Shown here piece by piece: positions 6,638 through 14,988 of a stretch of 64,000 nt of DNA (within the stretch, counting starts at the first letter, position 1; every line of letters begins with the position of its first letter). The position numbers were made by a program, and so were the translations under genes. The notes under the pieces were generated by a model. It was not told where the DNA came from. It searched no databases and saw only the letters and a list, made by a program, of their open reading frames with translations. Origin of the DNA: an uncultured Actinomycetes bacterium (GTDB lineage Bacteria; Actinomycetota; CADDZG01; WHSQ01). The stretch lies in assembly GCA_937863385.1 (NCBI GenBank), contig CALMBW010000009.1, positions 1 through 64,000 of the forward strand, in the 5' to 3' direction.

Positions 6638-7939
6638 CTAGAGGCGGTGGAGGTTGGGGGCGGTGCGGCCGAAGGCGTTGCAGCAGTCGAAGATGAGGCC
6701 CGCATGCTCGCTTACCTCAGCCCAGTCGACGTTTTGCTGGGGAACGAGAACGAGCACTAGATCTTGTTCGGATAGTGACGCCCTAGTAAGAGGTATCGAA
6801 GTCATCTGGGCGCCACCGATATCGGCCGCGGGCACCAACGGGTCGTGGTAGCTGACTTCGGCCCCTCTGGCCCATAGCTCGCCGAGGATCTTGAGACCCG
6901 CGGACTCTCGGGTGTCTTCGGTGCCGCCTTTGTAGGCGACGCCGATGCCGAGGATCTTGGAAGCTTTGATGGGCTTGCCGGCGTCGTTGAGCAGCGCCGA
7001 GAGGCGTTCGATCACATGGCGGGGCATCTCGGAGTTGATGGATTGGGCCAGCTCGACGAAGCGGACCTCGTGGCTGCGGGATTGGCGCACCTTCCACGAC
7101 AGGTAGCTGGGATCGAGCGGGATGCAGTGTCCGCCCCAGCCGGGACTGGGCCAGAACGCTTGGAAGCCGAACGGTTTGGTCGCGGCGGCTTCGATCGCTT
7201 CCCAGATGTCGATGCCGAGCTCGTGGCTGTAGATGGCGAGCTCGTTCACCAGTGCGATGTTGACGTGGCGGTAGGTGTTCTCGATGAGCTTGGCGAGCTC
7301 GGCCTCGCGCGTGCCGGACACGACCACCACCTTCGGCACGACGGTCTGATACAGCGCGCGTGCAGCCTCGGTGGAAGCTTCGTCGATGCCACCGACCACC
7401 TTGGGGATGTCCTCGAAGTCATACTGCGGGTTGCCGGGGTCGATGCGCTCGGGCGAGTAGGCGAGAAGGAAGTCCTGGCCCGCGCTGAGCCCACCTGCTT
7501 CGAGCAGCGGGCGGAGCAGTTCCTCGGTGGTGCCCGGATAGGTAGTGGATTCGAGGATGAACAGAGAGCCGGGCTTTAGGACCTTGGCGATGGCTTCGCC
7601 GGCGAACACGACGCGTGAGAGGTCGGGCTGTCCACCCGCCAACGGAGTGGGCACGCAGATGATCACGGCGTCGGCTTCGCGCAGGGGCTCGAAGTCAGAC
7701 GACGCGGTCAGCTTGCCCGCATCCACGACGGCTTTGATGCGTGATTCGTCCACGTCGCGCAGGTGCGAGGCACCGGAGTTGATGGTGTCCACCTTCTCTT
7801 GACGCAGATCGACGCCGGTGACATCGAACCCTGCTTCGGCAAAGGCAACGGCTATGGGCAGCCCGACGTAACCGATCCCCACGATGCCGATGCGGGCCGA
7901 TCGGTCATCGATCTTGTTCAGCAGCTCATCCACCATCAC
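6638..7939 (-). CDS. Nucleotide-sugar dehydrogenase (UDP-N-acetyl-hexosamine type)
   Basis: NAD-dependent four-electron oxidation of a UDP-sugar C6 hydroxyl to a uronic acid, for capsule, O-antigen-like or cell-wall glycan synthesis. The Rossmann motif GIVGIGYVGLP is at residues 18-28; the catalytic cysteine lies in GWGGHCIPLDP (about residue 268); AYSPERIDPG and the C-terminal GVAYKGGTEDTRES are characteristic of the WbpA/TviB branch (UDP-GlcNAc or UDP-ManNAc dehydrogenases) rather than UDP-glucose dehydrogenase. Length 433 is standard. The start may be GTG 7939 or ATG 7936. No other glycan gene is adjacent; a sugar transferase lies 6 kb away. The exact substrate is not determined. Confidence 0.9.
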   Translation of the reverse strand: MMVDELLNKIDDRSARIGIVGIGYVGLPIAVAFAEAGFDVTGVDLRQEKVDTINSGASHLRDVDESRIKAVVDAGKLTASSDFEPLREADAVIICVPTPLAGGQPDLSRVVFAGEAIAKVLKPGSLFILESTTYPGTTEELLRPLLEAGGLSAGQDFLLAYSPERIDPGNPQYDFEDIPKVVGGIDEASTEAARALYQTVVPKVVVVSGTREAELAKLIENTYRHVNIALVNELAIYSHELGIDIWEAIEAAATKPFGFQAFWPSPGWGGHCIPLDPSYLSWKVRQSRSHEVRFVELAQSINSEMPRHVIERLSALLNDAGKPIKASKILGIGVAYKGGTEDTRESAGLKILGELWARGAEVSYHDPLVPAADIGGAQMTSIPLTRASLSEQDLVLVLVPQQNVDWAEVSEHAGLIFDCCNAFGRTAPNLHRL

Positions 7940-8030
7940 TCAATGGTGCCATCCCCTAGGCCTGAGCCATGGACCTGCCCGGCAGTTGGGAGGGCCCGGG
8001 GCGATCGCCCTCGCTTCATGAGTGAGAGTC

Positions 8031-8080
8031 AGGCCTACCGATCTGATGTCTCACCCTCTCTCTAACCTGACGGTAGGCCC
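8031..8080. promoter_or_regulatory. Inverted repeat upstream of hicAB
   Basis: AGGCCTACCG (8031-8040) and CGGTAGGCC (8071-8079) form a nine-base inverted repeat with a 30-base spacer about 45 bases before the hicA start. It could be a HicB operator or an RNA hairpin in the leader. No clear -10 box was found inside it. Confidence 0.35.
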
Positions 8081-8126
8081 CTGCAGGCAAAGGAGATTCA
8101 GGCGAGATCGTCGGAGGAATAGTTCG

Positions 8127-8399
8127 TTGAAACCCAAGCGGCTTTGGCAACGGATCAAGAATGGACATCTGAACAATGTGGCGTTCGATGACTTCTGCCG
8201 GTTGATCGAATCCTTTGGATTCCGGTTCGCCCGCCAACAAGGGACGAGCCACCAGATCTACGACCGCGATGACGTTCGCGAGATCCTTACCGTGCATCCA
8301 CAGCACGATGGAACGGCCTGGCCGTATCAGATCCGGCAGTTCCGCAATCTCGTTGCCAGGTACGATCTAAAGCAAGACGGGGAAGGGAGCGCGCTGTGA
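8127..8399 (+). CDS. hicA: HicA-family mRNA interferase toxin
   Basis: A 90-residue protein, longer than the smallest HicA toxins but within the family. The dsRBD-like fold signature is visible: KRLWQRIKNG, then FCRLIESFGFRFARQQGTSHQIY with the catalytic histidine in GTSH, and a C-terminal helix (YQIRQFRNLVARYDL). The family cleaves mRNA. The TTG at 8127 is chosen because GGAGGA sits eight bases upstream; a longer reading from 8022 has no homology. Its stop overlaps the HicB start as GTGA, so translation is coupled. Confidence 0.8.
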   Translation: MKPKRLWQRIKNGHLNNVAFDDFCRLIESFGFRFARQQGTSHQIYDRDDVREILTVHPQHDGTAWPYQIRQFRNLVARYDLKQDGEGSAL

Positions 8400-8623
8400 G
8401 CGACTACACGATCGACATCTTTTGGTCGGATGAGGACGGTGGCTACGTCGCAGTCGTCCCCGACCTGCCGGGGTGTTCTGCCGGCGGACCGACCCCACAG
8501 GAAGCACTGGATCAAGTACTGGTCGCAAAAGCAGGATGGCTAGAGGTCGCTCGCGAAAGAGGGTATGACATCCCTGAGCCGCGCTATCGACCACCCACTG
8601 CAACACGAACCGCAGCAGGTTAG
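8396..8623 (+). CDS. hicB: HicB-family antitoxin
   Basis: A 75-residue antitoxin with the partial RNase H-like HicB fold: YTIDIFWSDEDGGYVAVVPDLPGC is the hallmark N-terminal strand pair, followed by the helix TPQEALDQVLVAKAGWLEVA and a Pro/Arg-rich tail. There is no C-terminal RHH or HTH domain, so it probably neutralises HicA without being a strong DNA-binding repressor. The GTG start overlaps the hicA stop. Confidence 0.85.
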   Translation: MSDYTIDIFWSDEDGGYVAVVPDLPGCSAGGPTPQEALDQVLVAKAGWLEVARERGYDIPEPRYRPPTATRTAAG

Positions 8624-8640
8624 GTGTTGAGTGTTTCAGG

Positions 8641-9138
8641 TTAGCGGGGGCGCTCGATCTCTTCGCGGAGAGCGCTGAGGACCTCGATCGCGATCCGGTC
8701 CTTGGGACGTCCCGCCGCTTCCTTCATCGCTATCAGATCTTCGATGGAGGCCACCTTGATCATGAAGGTTCCCAAAGAGACATCTGTCGCGGTGGCCGCC
8801 AGCTGCTGGTAGCCGCGCGTTCCGGCCGGAGTACCGAGGCAGTCGAGAGGACCCGCGTCGGTATCGAAATTGAAGTGATCACCCGCAAGGATCGTGTCGG
8901 GTTCGAGTAAGAACGGCACGGTTTCCTCAACTCCCCGAAGGCTTGCATTCAGACTCTTCAATGCCTTCACAAGTTTGATCACGTTGGGGCGCTTGCGGTC
9001 GTAGCAGATGTCTAGATCGTTGGTGATCAGAGTCGACCCATAGGTTCGACCGGCCAAACCACCGATCATCACGAAGCGCACGCCGTGATCGACGAGTGTC
9101 TCGAGGGCTCGGAGCGGATCGAAGCTGCGCTGGTTCAT
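8641..9138 (-). CDS. Nucleotidyltransferase-fold protein (AbiEii/DUF6036-like)
   Basis: A 165-residue protein with the minimal nucleotidyltransferase pattern GGLAGRTYGSTLITNDLDI, where the two aspartates of DLDI would bind metal, and a C-terminal helix (IEDLIAMKEAAGRPKD) typical of the AbiEii-like toxin/antitoxin group. It overlaps the end of the upstream XRE gene by four bases (ATGA), so the two form an operon in which the regulator comes first. By analogy with AbiE-like and related pairs it may be a toxin that modifies tRNA ends or proteins. The specific activity is not known. Confidence 0.75.
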   Translation of the reverse strand: MNQRSFDPLRALETLVDHGVRFVMIGGLAGRTYGSTLITNDLDICYDRKRPNVIKLVKALKSLNASLRGVEETVPFLLEPDTILAGDHFNFDTDAGPLDCLGTPAGTRGYQQLAATATDVSLGTFMIKVASIEDLIAMKEAAGRPKDRIAIEVLSALREEIERPR

Positions 9139-9449
9139 CGTCTTGCTGCCCCCATGAGTGGTGCGATGTTCATCGCCTCTTGCGCCGCAAGTTCCAAGCG
9201 CTGCCTAGGTGTGAGCTTCAACAGTCTTCTCATCACGGTTCGGTCCACCCCCTGGCCGCGCTCATCGACGGTGGCGATCTCACGGGCGCATCCCGCCAGG
9301 AGCCGTTCGTAGGTATCGACTCGGGGCAACACGGCACCGCTTTCGATCCGTGCGATCGCGGGCTGCTTGAATCCGGTCCGCTCGGCGAGAGCCCGTTGAG
9401 AGAGCCCCGCCAAAAGACGGCAGCGCTGAAGTTCCACTCCGAAGTTCAC
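9135..9449 (-). CDS. XRE-family HTH regulator (putative antitoxin)
   Basis: A 104-residue protein with a canonical XRE helix-turn-helix (LQRCRLLAGLSQRALAERTG then FKQPAIARIESG). The C-terminal part (RLLKLTPRQRLELAAQEAMN) is shared with regulators paired to nucleotidyltransferases. The GTG at 9449 is proposed since homology begins there and a palindromic operator lies directly upstream; the frame is open further but that part is not family-like. It is co-transcribed with and overlaps the nucleotidyltransferase gene. Autorepression through the operator at 9458-9477 is very likely. Confidence 0.75.
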   Translation of the reverse strand: MNFGVELQRCRLLAGLSQRALAERTGFKQPAIARIESGAVLPRVDTYERLLAGCAREIATVDERGQGVDRTVMRRLLKLTPRQRLELAAQEAMNIAPLMGAARR

Positions 9450-9457
9450 GTCTATAA

Positions 9458-9477
9458 TGATAACAGATACGTTATCA
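9458..9477 (-). promoter_or_regulatory. Palindromic operator/promoter of the XRE-nucleotidyltransferase operon
   Basis: TGATAAC and its complement GTTATCA form a perfect inverted repeat with a six-base spacer (TGATAACGTATCTGTTATCA on the minus strand). The right half overlaps the -10-like ATTATAG next to the GTG start nine bases away, so the transcript is probably leaderless and the dimeric XRE protein would block it. Confidence 0.6.
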
Positions 9478-9591
9478 CCAGGGTCCCCACGAGATGGGTC
9501 GAACCTCCCAGCGCCTCGCTGTCCCGGACGGGGCAGTGCTCTTGCGGGATCAGTCCACATAGCTTGGATTGCTTAGAGACGGGCGGTCCTT

Positions 9592-9605
9592 GGAGGAACA
9601 CGATG
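9592..9605 (+). promoter_or_regulatory. Strong ribosome site and ATG out of frame with the long beta-helix gene
   Basis: GGAGGA (9592-9597) precedes an ATG at 9603 with ideal spacing. The frame it opens is not that of the beta-helix protein at 9763 (offset of one base). The correct frame is open upstream of 9763 but contains no other plausible start near this site. Either a one-base error or mutation lies between 9605 and 9763, or initiation is at 9763. The remaining part of the gap 9450-9762 holds only the XRE operator. Confidence 0.45.
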
Positions 9606-9762
9606 GTCGTTCGGGGCTTGGGGACCGGCCGCAAGAAGAACCACGGGGACGTGGGCGTTTCGTCACGGGCGGGAGGTTTCCATCAGGTCGCTAGGGACTT
9701 ACCAAGGTCGCCATCTGTCGTCTGGCTCATGGCCGTCCCGGATCGAAAGAGCAGTTGCGGCG

Positions 9763-12700
9763 ATGGCGGTCGTTGCCCTGGTGGCCGCGACCTTCGGCGT
9801 CGTCACCCAGAGCCAGGCCCTCACCCTTCCGGTTGCGTGTACGACCGTTGCGGCAACCGACGGTGCTGCCCTTGCAACCGCAGTGACAACCGCCAACACC
9901 AACGGACTCGACGACACCATCACGCTGACCGCGGGGTGCAACTATGCACTGACATCGACACTGTCGATCGCCAGAGACCAGGCTCTGAGTGTCGATCACG
10001 CGCTGACAATCACGGGCAACGGGGCCACGATCAGCGGGAGTTCCGGAGGTGTCGTTGTACAGGTTGAAAGCGGCGCGAACCTCACGGTCGAGACGACCAC
10101 GATCACCAACGGCAACGGCGGTTTCAACAACTTCGGAACCCTAACGTTGTCGAACTCCACCGTCAGCGGCAATGCCCGGAACAGCCATGCCGGGGGCATA
10201 GACAACCGCGGGTCACTCACCATCTCGGATTCAATCGTCAGCGACAACACATCGACCGGAGTGGCCGGCGGCATATGGAACTTCGGCGGCACGATGACGA
10301 TGACAAACACAACGGTCACGGAAAATTCGGCAGCTAGTCATGGGGGTGGGATAGACAACCGAGGACCGGCAATTATCACCAACTCCACGATCAGCGACAA
10401 CACAGGCGACGGAGGGGCCGGCATCATCAACTACTCGACCCTCGACATCACGGGTTCCACGATCACCGGCAATAGCGGGACCCATTATGGGCCAGGGGTC
10501 AACAACAACAGCGGTGGCGCCACGGCGACGATCACCAACACAACCATCACCGGGAACTCGACCACTAGCCACGCGGGCGGGATCTATAACGGAGCCACCC
10601 TGACCGTCACTGGTTCTACGATCAGCAACAACACATCCGGTGGCTACGGCCCGGGGATCTGGAACAGCAGCGGCTCGGCAACCATCACGAACACGACGAT
10701 CACCGGTAATTCGAGTCCCTACGCCGATGGTGAGGGCATCCAGAATGACGCCACGTTAACGGTGCTGAACTCGACGATCGCGGGGAATTCGAGCGGCTAC
10801 AACGGGGGTGCCGCGACGATCAACAACACGATCATCAGTAACAACGGGAGCGCAAACTGCTCCGGCACTGACCCCACCGGCACCAACAACCTGTCCAATG
10901 CCAGCGGCTGTGGAACAGGGTTCACGGAAGGTGATCCCCTGCTCGACGAACTCGCCGACAACGGTGGTCCGACACAGACCATGGCGCTCGACACAGGCTC
11001 TCCCGCCGTCAACGCGGGCAGCTCGTGTCCAACCACGGATCAGCGTGGGATCACCCGCGCCAGCTACGGTGCTTGTGACATCGGAGCATTCGAGCTCGAT
11101 ACGACCTACAGCCTGAGGGTCGGGAAACTCGGTGACGGCACCGGAACCGTGACTTCGAACGACACCCCTCAGACAATCAACTGCGGTTCGACATGCAGGG
11201 ACACCGGTTACGTTGGAACAGAGACAGTCACGCTGACGGCCAACCCTGACGCCACCTCACTGTTCACGGGATGGAGTGGGGCGTGTTCGGGCACCGGCAA
11301 CTGCGCTGTCCCGATCAACGGCAACAAGAGGGCCAAGGCGACGTTCGTTCTCAAGGAATACACGTTGACGGTCACACGCTCGGGCAATGGGACCGGCACG
11401 GTCACATCTGACCCGGCAGGTATCAACTGCGGATCGACGTGCAACGATGTGATCGACCGCGACACCGCGGTGTCGCTAACCGCGACGGCCGGCGGCGGTT
11501 CCGTCTTCGCCCGCTGGACCGGCGCGTGCACGAGCTTCACGACCTGCGCGGTAACGATGACCAGTGCCAAGACCGTCAACGCGGTCTTCGTGACCCCAAC
11601 AACGGTTACCTGCGACGCCTCTGCCCTTACGTCCGCGGTGTCCACCGCGAACTCGAACAACCTCGACGACGTGCTCTCGCTGGCGGCAGACTGTACCTAC
11701 AATCTTGCCGACACCCTCACCATCAACTCGGACTCGAGTCACTCTCTAACCATCCTGGGGAATGGAGCGATACTGGATGGTGACCCGACGAAGATCGTCG
11801 TCCAGGTCTCGGGAGGTGCAAGAGCGTCGATCAACAGTACGACGGTCACCGGGGGAAACGGCGGAGTGAACAACAGCGGAACCCTGACGATCTCCGACTC
11901 GTCCGTGCTCGATAACAACCGCAACGACCACGGAGCAGGCATCCTGAACAACGGCACCCTGGTCGTCTCTCGGACGACGGTGAGCAACAACACCAGTGCC
12001 GGCCAAGGAGCAGGCATCTACAACCCAAGCTGGGCTCCCGGCGTCACGGTCACGGATTCGACGATCAGCAACAACATCTCACAGGGGGCCGGCGACGGGG
12101 CAGGGATCTACCTAGATGGTGGAACCTCGATCGTGACCAACACCACTATCACGGGCAACACGGGGACGTCGCCGGGAGGTGGGATACACAACAACGGAAC
12201 GCTGACGATGACCAACGCAACGATCACCGGCAACAGCAGTCCCGGGGGGGCCGGGATCAACGATAGCGGCACCCTTCACCTCTTCAACACGATCGTTGCC
12301 AACAACACCGGAAACAACTGCAGCGGGGCATTCGAGACCAGTACCAACAACATGTCAGATACGAATGTTTGTGGGGCCGGATTCACGGTCGCCGACCCCA
12401 CGCTCGTTGCGCTCGCCGGCAATGGTGGGCCCACACAGACGATGGCTCTCGGTAGCACCTCTCCCGCGATCGATGCGGGAGACGACGTCTCCTGTCCCGA
12501 TACCGATCAGCGTGGGTACGCTCGCCCCGCAGGCGGCCACTGCGACATCGGTGCCTTCGAATACGGAGGTGCGCTTCCGGGGGCCAGTCCAAGTCCGAGT
12601 CCGAGCGCAAGTCCGAGCGCAAGTCCGAGTGCGAGTCCGAGTCCGAGCGCCAGTCCAAGCGCGAGTCCGAGTGCAAGCCCGAGTCCGAGCGCCAGTCCAA

Positions 12701-13476
12701 GTGCCAGCCCAAGTCCGAGTCCGAGTCCCTCGGATCCGCTGCCTGACCCAGCGCCAAACCCGAGCCCAAGTCCGACTGCCACACCGACACCTCCGGCAGA
12801 TCCACCTCTCCCGCTCTGTGAGGAAGATCCCACCGCGATCTGCTTCGACGATGGAGATTCCTCGACCGAGCTCGACGATCAAACGATCTACGTGCTGCCC
12901 GGTGCAGGCCACATCGTGATCACTGGCGCCAGTAACACGATCGTCATCTCGCCCGACTTCACGGGGACCCTCACGATCGAAGGCAACGACAACTTCGTCA
13001 CGGGGGACGAAGGCGACGACGTGATGCGGGTCGAGGGGTGCGGAAACACGATCGTCGGTGGTCTCGGCAACGACCGGATCATCGTTCGCTGCAGATCAGC
13101 AGAGGCCCTGCGCGCTGGCGCTGCCGACGAAGATCCGCCGCGCACGGTCGTCGAAGGCGGAGACGGCAACGATGTGATCCGCGTCCACGGGAGGGCCGCT
13201 GACATCTTTGGAGCGCAAGGCGACGACCGGATCCAGGGAGGTATCGGCCAGGACCGGATCTGGGGTGGACCCGGGCGGGACGTGATCCAAGGTCGCGAGC
13301 GAGCCGACGAGCTGCACGGTGGTCCCGGCACCGACAAGATCGTGGGGGGGCCGGGTAGAGACTGGATCGCGGGGGGATGGTCGTACGACTACGTGTACGG
13401 CGGCTACGGATGGGACCTCATGCGGTTCAACCGTCGCGCCGACTTCATCCGAGGGATCGAAGTCTTCGTCTACTAG
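9763..13476 (+). CDS. Large secreted beta-helix / InlB-repeat / RTX-type protein
   Basis: A 1,237-residue extracellular protein, probably an adhesin or surface-structure protein. In order: a hydrophobic signal segment (VVALVAATFGVVTQSQA), a first parallel beta-helix of many Asn/Thr/Gly-rich turns (STISNNTSGG, NTTITGNSS), two divergent InlB-type B-repeats at about 447-615 (FTGWSGACSGTGNC, FARWTGACTSFTTC), a second beta-helix region ending with the choice-of-anchor-type DQRGYARP, a Pro-Ser-Ala linker of PSPSAS units at about 940-1000, and glycine/aspartate RTX-like nonapeptides (GGDGNDVI, GGPGRDVI) at the C-terminus. The cysteines of the InlB-like repeats probably form disulfides. The true start may lie upstream in another frame at 9603. 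Confidence 0.8.
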   Translation: MAVVALVAATFGVVTQSQALTLPVACTTVAATDGAALATAVTTANTNGLDDTITLTAGCNYALTSTLSIARDQALSVDHALTITGNGATISGSSGGVVVQVESGANLTVETTTITNGNGGFNNFGTLTLSNSTVSGNARNSHAGGIDNRGSLTISDSIVSDNTSTGVAGGIWNFGGTMTMTNTTVTENSAASHGGGIDNRGPAIITNSTISDNTGDGGAGIINYSTLDITGSTITGNSGTHYGPGVNNNSGGATATITNTTITGNSTTSHAGGIYNGATLTVTGSTISNNTSGGYGPGIWNSSGSATITNTTITGNSSPYADGEGIQNDATLTVLNSTIAGNSSGYNGGAATINNTIISNNGSANCSGTDPTGTNNLSNASGCGTGFTEGDPLLDELADNGGPTQTMALDTGSPAVNAGSSCPTTDQRGITRASYGACDIGAFELDTTYSLRVGKLGDGTGTVTSNDTPQTINCGSTCRDTGYVGTETVTLTANPDATSLFTGWSGACSGTGNCAVPINGNKRAKATFVLKEYTLTVTRSGNGTGTVTSDPAGINCGSTCNDVIDRDTAVSLTATAGGGSVFARWTGACTSFTTCAVTMTSAKTVNAVFVTPTTVTCDASALTSAVSTANSNNLDDVLSLAADCTYNLADTLTINSDSSHSLTILGNGAILDGDPTKIVVQVSGGARASINSTTVTGGNGGVNNSGTLTISDSSVLDNNRNDHGAGILNNGTLVVSRTTVSNNTSAGQGAGIYNPSWAPGVTVTDSTISNNISQGAGDGAGIYLDGGTSIVTNTTITGNTGTSPGGGIHNNGTLTMTNATITGNSSPGGAGINDSGTLHLFNTIVANNTGNNCSGAFETSTNNMSDTNVCGAGFTVADPTLVALAGNGGPTQTMALGSTSPAIDAGDDVSCPDTDQRGYARPAGGHCDIGAFEYGGALPGASPSPSPSASPSASPSASPSPSASPSASPSASPSPSASPSASPSPSPSPSDPLPDPAPNPSPSPTATPTPPADPPLPLCEEDPTAICFDDGDSSTELDDQTIYVLPGAGHIVITGASNTIVISPDFTGTLTIEGNDNFVTGDEGDDVMRVEGCGNTIVGGLGNDRIIVRCRSAEALRAGAADEDPPRTVVEGGDGNDVIRVHGRAADIFGAQGDDRIQGGIGQDRIWGGPGRDVIQGRERADELHGGPGTDKIVGGPGRDWIAGGWSYDYVYGGYGWDLMRFNRRADFIRGIEVFVY

Positions 13477-13623
13477 CTTGATCTGGCGGCGCTTCGGTGC
13501 GGTGGGGATGGCTCGGGACGGGATCTGTCTGTAGAAAGTTGCGGAAGCCGAAACTATCTACGGACCGATAGGACCCCAGATGGCGGCAACGCCTTGGGGG
13601 CCGGTCGCGCCGACAATGGAGGC

Positions 13624-14238
13624 ATGCGGGGATCTGAGGTGGTGGGGCGAGTGGTGGCTGGGGTGGCGGGGGTGGTGGCCGCTCCCGTGCTGGTTGGCAT
13701 CGCGGCGGCGATAAAGATCGAGGCGATGGTGAGGCCGTCTGCCCGGGGGCCGGTGTTCTTCGTCGAGGAACGCATCTCTCGAGGAGCGCCCTTCGGGCTG
13801 ATCAAGTTCCGGATACTCGATCGTGCTGCACTGGCGGGCCTGGGTGACGGCCCCACCCACATCAAGCACCTCGAGCTGGCCGGTGACCAACACCTGACGC
13901 GGGTGGGCCGGGTACTCAAGCGCTATTACCTCGACGAGCTCCCCCAGCTCTTCAACATCATCAAAGGAGACATGGCTCTGATCGGGACGCGGCCGTGGCC
14001 TGCGGAGTTGTGCGAGCAGGAGTTCGCCCGGGGGATCTATCGCAAGAAAGAGATGCCGGCGGGGCTGCTGGGCCCGGTCCAGGCCCACAAGGGAGACGAG
14101 GCCTCTCCCGGCGGGATCGCGCTGGACCTCGACTACTTCGAGTCGTACAAGAGCCTGCCGCTGGGCCGGTTGGTGTGGCTCGACCTTCGCATCGCGGCAC
14201 GTTGCCTCAAGGTCATGCTCGAAGGAAAGGGCCTCTGA
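13624..14238 (+). CDS. Bacterial sugar transferase (undecaprenyl-phosphate phosphoglycosyltransferase type)
   Basis: Monotopic phosphoglycosyltransferase that would move a sugar phosphate from a UDP-sugar to a polyprenyl phosphate to begin glycan synthesis. An N-terminal hydrophobic segment (VVAGVAGVVAAPVLVGIAAA) is followed by GPVFFVEERI, FGLIKFRIL, RVGRVLKRYYLDELPQLFNIIKGDMALIGTRP, the strongly conserved family core with the DE catalytic pair in YLDELPQ. At about 204 residues it is the short catalytic-only form. The ATG at 13624 is used; a TTG at 13594 is possible. Its last 40 bases are repeated downstream (see 14200-14261). Confidence 0.85.
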   Translation: MRGSEVVGRVVAGVAGVVAAPVLVGIAAAIKIEAMVRPSARGPVFFVEERISRGAPFGLIKFRILDRAALAGLGDGPTHIKHLELAGDQHLTRVGRVLKRYYLDELPQLFNIIKGDMALIGTRPWPAELCEQEFARGIYRKKEMPAGLLGPVQAHKGDEASPGGIALDLDYFESYKSLPLGRLVWLDLRIAARCLKVMLEGKGL

Positions 14239-14261
14239 CACCTCCAGCGGAGCTGTCGCAG
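14200..14261. repeat. 62-bp direct repeat, left copy (3' end of sugar transferase)
   Basis: This segment covers the last codons and stop of the sugar transferase gene. It recurs at 14599-14660: the first 53 bases are identical, then one mismatch and eight more identical bases. The copies are 399 bp apart and enclose a small complete gene, which looks like an insertion or duplication at the 3' end of the host gene that left it intact. Confidence 0.9.
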
Positions 14262-14311
14262 GGCCTGGCTAGGGTGCCTCTCATTGCTATCCGCGGCGAA
14301 GGAGGTTCACA

Positions 14312-14584
14312 ATGGTGGTTGATGAACGCACACGGCATTCCATGTACAGCAAACTCAAGGAACTTATGGGCGACGAGGACGCGGCCGCGTTGATGGAGCA
14401 TCTACCCCCCGTAGGGTGGGCCGACGTAGCAACCAAACGCGACCTCGATCTACTACAAACTCGATTCGAGGCAAGTCTCTCCAGGGCGTTGCAAAGCCAG
14501 ACCAAGCTATTCGTCGGGTGGATGTTGGGGGCCATGACGCTGCTGCTGGCAGCAAGCGCCGGCATCACCACCGCCTTGCAGTAG
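14312..14584 (+). CDS. Small coiled-coil plus C-terminal membrane-helix protein
   Basis: A 90-residue protein: a charged N-terminal segment (SKLKELMGDEDAAALMEHLP), PPVGWADVATKRDLDLLQTRFEA leading into a short coiled coil, and one C-terminal membrane helix (LFVGWMLGAMTLLLAASAGI). AAGGAGG lies six bases before the ATG, a strong site. From memory this layout resembles small membrane coiled-coil proteins with a conserved WADVATKRDL motif seen in actinobacteria and proteobacteria, whose role is unclear. It is enclosed between 62-bp direct repeats and is followed directly by the short hairpin GGCGCC-TAAA-GGCGC type sequence (14585-14599). Confidence 0.7.
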   Translation: MVVDERTRHSMYSKLKELMGDEDAAALMEHLPPVGWADVATKRDLDLLQTRFEASLSRALQSQTKLFVGWMLGAMTLLLAASAGITTALQ

Positions 14585-14598
14585 GGCGCCTAAAGGCG

Positions 14599-14660
14599 CG
14601 TTGCCTCAAGGTCATGCTCGAAGGAAAGGGCCTCTGACACCTCCAGCGGAGATGTCGCAG
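14599..14660. repeat. 62-bp direct repeat, right copy
   Basis: Second copy of the sugar-transferase 3' end, here without the gene body: the last codons and stop are preserved in a non-coding position 15 bases after the small membrane protein gene. The stretch 14661-14769 downstream shows nothing recognisable. Confidence 0.9.
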
Positions 14661-14769
14661 CGCGTGGATACGTTTCCGGGATGCTTGTCGCGATCGGGTC
14701 TCGCAGTGCCGCCCCCTGCCCTCCCCTTCTCCGAGCACCTGTTGACATTGTCCACGCGGACATGGGACA

Positions 14770-14988
14770 GTGGCGGAAGGCCCCCGGGGACGGCACCCTC
14801 ACAAGGAGGTGGAAAAAGCGCTTCAGCACGCTGAACGCTCAGGCTTGTCGGTCACCTTGACCCAGAAGGGACACGTGTGGGGCCGAGTGACGGCGGCCCA
14901 TGGCCAGGAACTGAAAGTGTGGAGCACCCCGCGCAACCCCGAGATCATGGCGAGACGTATCAGGGAATCCGTCCGTAGGCATGGTTGA
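14770..14988 (+). CDS. HicA-like small protein
   Basis: A 72-residue protein, HPHKEVEKALQHAERSG then GHVWGRVTA and LKVWSTPRNPEIMARRIRE. I recognise the pattern KEV..AL..AE..G...WG......VWSTPR.P..HA..IR as that of small HicA-type toxins of actinobacteria, though the usual catalytic SH pair is not clear here (the KGH at about 33-35 may take its place). It overlaps the next HTH gene by eight bases, supporting a two-gene operon. The GTG at 14770 is the likely start; a later in-frame GTG cannot be excluded. Confidence in the family is moderate. Confidence 0.55.
   Translation: MAEGPRGRHPHKEVEKALQHAERSGLSVTLTQKGHVWGRVTAAHGQELKVWSTPRNPEIMARRIRESVRRHG

Noticed and set aside
12355-13337. Long minus-strand frames opposite the PSPS linker and RTX region
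   Set aside because: They are antisense shadows of low-complexity coding DNA with no homology or ribosome sites.
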